From Bacillota bacterium (GTDB taxonomy: Bacteria; Bacillota_A; Clostridia; DSM-8532): DNA of 8,124 bases. Positions within the stretch are counted from its first letter, which is position 1. Every line of letters begins with the position of its first letter. Shown here one piece after another: positions 5,786 through 8,124 of this stretch. The stretch lies in NCBI GenBank assembly GCA_023424865.1, contig JAFADM010000154.1:1-8124 (forward strand), in the 5' to 3' direction. The notes below the pieces were generated by a model that was not told the origin of the DNA, did not search any database, and worked only from the letters and a program-made list of their open reading frames with translations. The translations under genes and the position numbers were made by a program.

Positions 5786-7144
5786 ATGTTTAACGGCAAT
5801 GAAATACTGGAAACCCTGACAATGATAAAGCAGGACAATCTTGATATACGTACCATAACCATGGGAATTTCCCTGAGGGACTGTACCTGTGAATCCGGAA
5901 GCAAAACCAGACAGCGGGCTTATGACAAAATAACCCGTATGGCTGAAAACCTGGTTAAAACCGGTGAGGATATTGAAAGAGATTTTGGCATTCCTATAAT
6001 TAATAAGCGAATTTCCGTAACGCCCATTTCTCTGGTTGCAGAGGGCAGTGACGAAGAGAATTATGCCAAATTTGCCGTAACCATGGATGAGGCGGCTAAA
6101 GCGGTGGGAGTTAATCTCATCGGAGGTTTTTCCGCTCTTATTCATAAGGGCTACACCAAAGGCGACAGGCTTTTAGTTCAGGCCATCCCTGAAGCCCTGG
6201 CTATAACCGAAAGAGTCTGCTCCTCCGTTAACGTGGCTACTACCAAAGCCGGCATCAATATGGATGCTGTGAGGGATTTAGGCCAGGTGGTTAAGGACTG
6301 TGCTGAAAGAACGGCGGACAAAGGTGCTGTAGCTTGCACCAAGCTGGTGGTTTTTGCTAATGCTCCGGAGGACAATCCTTTTATGGCAGGCGCTTTTCAC
6401 GGGATAGGCGAACCGGAATGCGTTATCAGCGTGGGCGTAAGCGGTCCCGGGGTGGTTGCAAGTGCTTTAAAGCAGCTTAACGGCGCCGATTTTGGAACTG
6501 TTGCCGACACCATTAAGAAGACAGCCTTCAAAATAACCCGTATGGGCCAGCTTGTGGCTCAGGAAGCTTCTTCGCGGTTAAAGGTGCCCTTTGGCATTGT
6601 GGATTTGTCCCTGGCTCCCACCCCGGCGGTAGGCGACAGTGTTGCCCACATACTGGAGGCCATGGGCCTGGAACGCTGCGGCACCCATGGTACCACGGCA
6701 GCTCTGGCGCTTTTAAACGACGCGGTGAAAAAGGGCGGTGTTATGGCTTCGTCCTACGTGGGCGGCTTAAGCGGAGCCTTCATACCCGTAAGCGAGGATG
6801 CAGGTATGATTGAGGCTGTTAAATGCGGAGCCTTAACCCTTGAAAAGCTGGAAGCCATGACCTGTGTATGCTCTGTGGGACTTGATATGATTGCAATTCC
6901 CGGGGATACCCCTGCTTCGACCATTGCGGCCATTATTGCCGATGAAGCGGCTATTGGCGTGGTTAACAGCAAAACCACAGCTGTACGCATCATCCCTGTT
7001 CCCGGAATGAAGGTAGGCGATGTGGTGGAATATGGCGGCCTGTTTGGAAGTGCTCCTATTATGGCTGTCAACCGTTTTTCATCTGAAGCTTTTATTGCCC
7101 GCGGAGGAAGAATACCTGCACCTCTTCAAAGTCTTAAAAACTAG
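5786..7144 (+). CDS. DUF711 / UPF0210 protein ('PFL family protein'), function unknown
   Basis: The 452-aa length matches the family (S. pneumoniae SP_0239 type). Recognisable conserved segments are DCTCESG (32-38), [10 protein letters not shown] (113-122), FHGIGEPE (204-211), VSGPGVV (218-224), [18 protein letters not shown] (274-291), [15 protein letters not shown] (299-313), [19 protein letters not shown] (323-341), [16 protein letters not shown] (363-378) and RGGRIPAP (439-446). The many Gly-rich, His- and Cys-containing stretches suggest an enzyme, possibly with a ligand or metal site, but no reaction is established. The database name 'PFL family' should not be read as pyruvate formate-lyase: I see no glycyl-radical RVxGY motif at the C-terminus. 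The start is ATG 5786 with AGGTGAT (5776-5782) as ribosome binding site, overlapping the ACT stop. It is the second gene of the cluster, and STAS follows after 42 nt. Family assignment is firm; function is unknown. Confidence 0.94.
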   Translation: MFNGNEILETLTMIKQDNLDIRTITMGISLRDCTCESGSKTRQRAYDKITRMAENLVKTGEDIERDFGIPIINKRISVTPISLVAEGSDEENYAKFAVTMDEAAKAVGVNLIGGFSALIHKGYTKGDRLLVQAIPEALAITERVCSSVNVATTKAGINMDAVRDLGQVVKDCAERTADKGAVACTKLVVFANAPEDNPFMAGAFHGIGEPECVISVGVSGPGVVASALKQLNGADFGTVADTIKKTAFKITRMGQLVAQEASSRLKVPFGIVDLSLAPTPAVGDSVAHILEAMGLERCGTHGTTAALALLNDAVKKGGVMASSYVGGLSGAFIPVSEDAGMIEAVKCGALTLEKLEAMTCVCSVGLDMIAIPGDTPASTIAAIIADEAAIGVVNSKTTAVRIIPVPGMKVGDVVEYGGLFGSAPIMAVNRFSSEAFIARGGRIPAPLQSLKN

Positions 7145-7186
7145 AAGCGGACGGGCGGAAGGATAGAGTCGTAAGGAGGCTTTTAA

Positions 7187-7537
7187 ATGATATTCGAAAA
7201 AACTAAGGTACAAGGATTTACCATTGTGAAGGTGGAAGGGCAGGTTCGCCTTTCGACACAGACCGAATTCAAGGACTATCTGGATGGACTTTTCACAGAC
7301 CATGGAAGCAGTACCATTGTTCTGGACATGGAAAAGCTGGAGTACATCAATAGCGCGGGAATCGGCATTGTGGTGGATACCTTTAAAAAATTCCGCGACC
7401 ATGAAGGACGAATGATTCTTTCCGGTCTGTCAGCCGAGCTTTTAAAGCTTTTTGAAATGACAAAGCTTAACCGTTTTATTGAAATTTATCCCAACACGGA
7501 AGAAGCCATCTCAAAAGCCGGCCAGGATAAAGTCTGA
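7187..7537 (+). CDS. Single-domain STAS protein, anti-sigma-factor-antagonist-like
   Basis: The 116-aa product is one STAS domain: strand IVKVEGQVRLST (13-24), helix about 25-38, strand STIVLDMEKLEYINS (42-56), then AGIGIVVDTFKKF and a C-terminal helix. In SpoIIAA and RsbV the equivalent loop DS(S/T)G carries the serine phosphorylated by an HPK-like anti-sigma kinase. Here it reads N55-S56-A57-G58, so the candidate phosphosite Ser56 is kept but the preceding Asp is Asn. The protein may belong to a partner-switching pathway for a sigma factor or phosphatase, but no kinase, phosphatase or sigma factor gene is in view, so its partner is unknown. A near-ideal AAGGAGG (7173-7179) lies 7 nt before the ATG. 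It follows DUF711 by 42 nt and precedes DUF951 by 23 nt, consistent with cotranscription. Confidence 0.9.
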   Translation: MIFEKTKVQGFTIVKVEGQVRLSTQTEFKDYLDGLFTDHGSSTIVLDMEKLEYINSAGIGIVVDTFKKFRDHEGRMILSGLSAELLKLFEMTKLNRFIEIYPNTEEAISKAGQDKV

Positions 7538-7560
7538 AACTTGGAAAGAGGCGGTGGGGA

Positions 7561-7782
7561 ATGATAACGGAGCGTTTTGAAGTAGGGGATATTGTGGAGA
7601 TGAAAAAAGATCACCCCTGCGGAAGCAAGAACTGGAAAATAACCCGTGTAGGGGCTGATTTTCGTATGACCTGCCAGGGCTGCAATCATTCGGTTATGAT
7701 TCCACGTGTTAAATTTGAGAAAAGTGTTAAGAGAATTGTTCAAAAAAATTCCGTTGAAAACGTCCGGCAGGAGGAACCCTAA
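7561..7782 (+). CDS. DUF951 family small zinc-ribbon-like protein
   Basis: The 73-aa product matches DUF951 (B. subtilis YyzM-like): FEVGDIVEMKKDHPCGSKNW (residues 6-25), RVGADFRM (29-36) and CQGCNHSVMIPR (38-49). Cys20 of HPCG together with the Cys38-x2-Cys41-x-His43 group could bind one zinc ion (inferred from residue pattern). The N-terminal half reads like a small beta-barrel. The C-terminal tail, after about residue 50, is basic and variable. No function is established; a nucleic-acid-linked role is plausible for a small basic zinc protein but is only a guess. AAAGAGG (7545-7551) lies 9 nt before the ATG. It is the last gene of the cluster before the terminators at 7837-7935. Confidence 0.9.
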   Translation: MITERFEVGDIVEMKKDHPCGSKNWKITRVGADFRMTCQGCNHSVMIPRVKFEKSVKRIVQKNSVENVRQEEP

Positions 7783-7789
7783 ACGGTTC

Positions 7790-7818
7790 TTGCCTGGGAC
7801 GGGTATTTGTGTTAAAAT
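7790..7818 (+). promoter_or_regulatory. Promoter-like sequence with extended -10, just after the DUF951 gene
   Basis: TTGCCT (7790-7795), a 17-nt spacer and TAAAAT (7813-7818) with TG at 7810-7811 make a good SigA-type extended -10 promoter. Transcription from about 7825 would meet the terminator at 7837-7867 almost at once, producing an RNA of about 43 nt, or else a leader for the dehydrogenase gene at 8010. It may also be a chance match, since it begins 8 nt after a stop codon. Confidence 0.5.
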
Positions 7819-7836
7819 AGACAGAACAAAGCAAGG

Positions 7837-7867
7837 GCGCTTGATAGGATGAATCAAGTGCTTTTTT
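7837..7867 (+). terminator. Intrinsic terminator 1
   Basis: GCGCTTGAT (7837-7845) pairs with ATCAAGTGC (7853-7861), with one G.U pair and a 7-nt AGGATGA loop, followed at once by TTTTTT (7862-7867). It is suitable as the end of the ACT-DUF711-STAS-DUF951 transcript or of the short transcript from 7790-7818. Confidence 0.85.
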
Positions 7868-7891
7868 AGTTTCTTTTCCCGGTGTGTAAGT

Positions 7892-7935
7892 AAACGGACA
7901 ATGGCGTCTTCTAAAAGCCATTGTCCGTTTTTTTT
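7892..7935 (+). terminator. Intrinsic terminator 2 (strong)
   Basis: A perfect 14-bp stem pairs AAACGGACAATGGC (7892-7905) with GCCATTGTCCGTTT (7917-7930) around an 11-nt loop, followed by a run of eight T (7928-7935, partly in the stem). It begins 24 nt after terminator 1. On the other strand the stem is followed only by TTT, so it acts mainly in the + direction. It insulates the dehydrogenase gene from upstream transcription or acts as a conditional terminator in its leader. Confidence 0.92.
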
Positions 7936-8009
7936 GTCCACAGCTGCGCTGGAGGATAAGTTTTAAAAGAAGCGCCGGGAGTAACAACGGGATAGAAAGG
8001 AAATGCAAG

Positions 8010-8124
8010 ATGCTGCCGTTTAACTTTTCTTTTCCGGTAAAGCTTGTTTTTGGTGTCGGTAATCTCTCTGAAATTGGAAGGCTGGCAAAAGAAACCGGGA
8101 TGAAACCACTGCTGGTGACAGGCA
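8010..8124 (+). CDS. Iron-containing alcohol dehydrogenase, N-terminal fragment (3' partial)
   Basis: Only 38 codons are in the window. The translated start, MLPFNFSFPVKLVFGVGNL followed by SEIGRLAKETGMKPLLVTG, is the typical beginning of group III (iron-dependent) alcohol dehydrogenases. Those start with an F-x-x-P-x-x-I-x-FG-x-G pattern and then a strand ending in LLVTG that leads into the nucleotide-binding region. Full-length members are about 380-400 aa and reduce aldehydes or ketones with NAD(P)H; the substrate cannot be told from this fragment, and the iron-binding His and Asp residues are outside the window. GAAAGG (7995-8000) lies 9 nt before ATG 8010. A nearby ATG at 8003 is out of frame and stops after six codons. 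Two terminators separate it from the upstream cluster, so it is a separate transcription unit. Confidence 0.88.
   Translation, partial: MLPFNFSFPVKLVFGVGNLSEIGRLAKETGMKPLLVTG

Noticed and set aside
5786..7144. Reading 'PFL family' as a pyruvate formate-lyase activity
   Set aside because: No glycyl-radical motif or catalytic Cys pair is visible; the name is a database label for DUF711.
7849..7869. Tiny ORF MNQVLF in the loop and tail of terminator 1
   Set aside because: Six codons, no ribosome binding site with suitable spacing, and fully explained by the terminator sequence.
1..8124. CRISPR arrays, insertion sequences, attachment sites, tRNA or rRNA genes
   Set aside because: No regular direct repeats, transposase or integrase reading frames, terminal inverted repeats or recognisable RNA genes were seen on either strand.

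Overview
The window looks like chromosome from a low-to-moderate-GC Firmicute, most likely a member of the Clostridia. The support is a very large surface protein made of fibronectin type III (FN3) modules with S-layer-homology-like repeats, strong AGGAGG-type ribosome binding sites, the paired ACT-domain and DUF711 genes, a DUF951 gene, and U-tailed intrinsic terminators. I cannot name a genus. All genes are on the + strand. There is no sign of a phage, transposon, CRISPR array, tRNA or rRNA.

Layout. (1) 1-3125: the C-terminal 1040 or so residues of a multi-FN3 surface protein, ending in three degenerate SLH-like repeats; its N-terminus lies outside the window. (2) 3126-3315: an AT-rich leader with several perfect hairpins, then murA (3316-4578, first committed step of peptidoglycan synthesis). 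A GC-rich pair of competing hairpins follows, then a yfbR-type HD-domain 5'-deoxynucleotidase (4633-5232). (3) 5233-5507: an intergenic region holding a compact structure that can be drawn as a three-way junction (5286-5366) and a very good extended -10 SigA-type promoter (5387-5415). (4) 5508-7782: a four-gene cluster, read as ACT-domain regulator, DUF711/UPF0210 protein, single-domain STAS protein and DUF951 small zinc-ribbon-like protein, with gaps of 8, 42 and 23 nt. (5) 7783-8009: a second promoter-like sequence, two intrinsic terminators in tandem, then the first 38 codons of an iron-containing alcohol dehydrogenase running off the end.

How it fits together. murA and yfbR are housekeeping genes (cell wall precursor synthesis, nucleotide pool maintenance) probably cotranscribed, with RNA structure that may tie yfbR translation to murA translation. 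The ACT/DUF711 pair is a widespread module of unknown function. Here it is followed by a predicted anti-sigma-factor-antagonist-like protein and DUF951, with no kinase or sigma factor gene in view. Most of the window is ordinary core genome. The points most worth a second look are the non-coding structures (5286-5366, 4563-4625, 7790-7867), a 15-nt motif shared by two intergenic regions, the four-gene ACT/DUF711/STAS/DUF951 cluster, and the loss of the TRAE signature from all three SLH-like repeats. All structural and comparative statements come from reading the sequence by eye and from memory of the families; no search or folding program was run.
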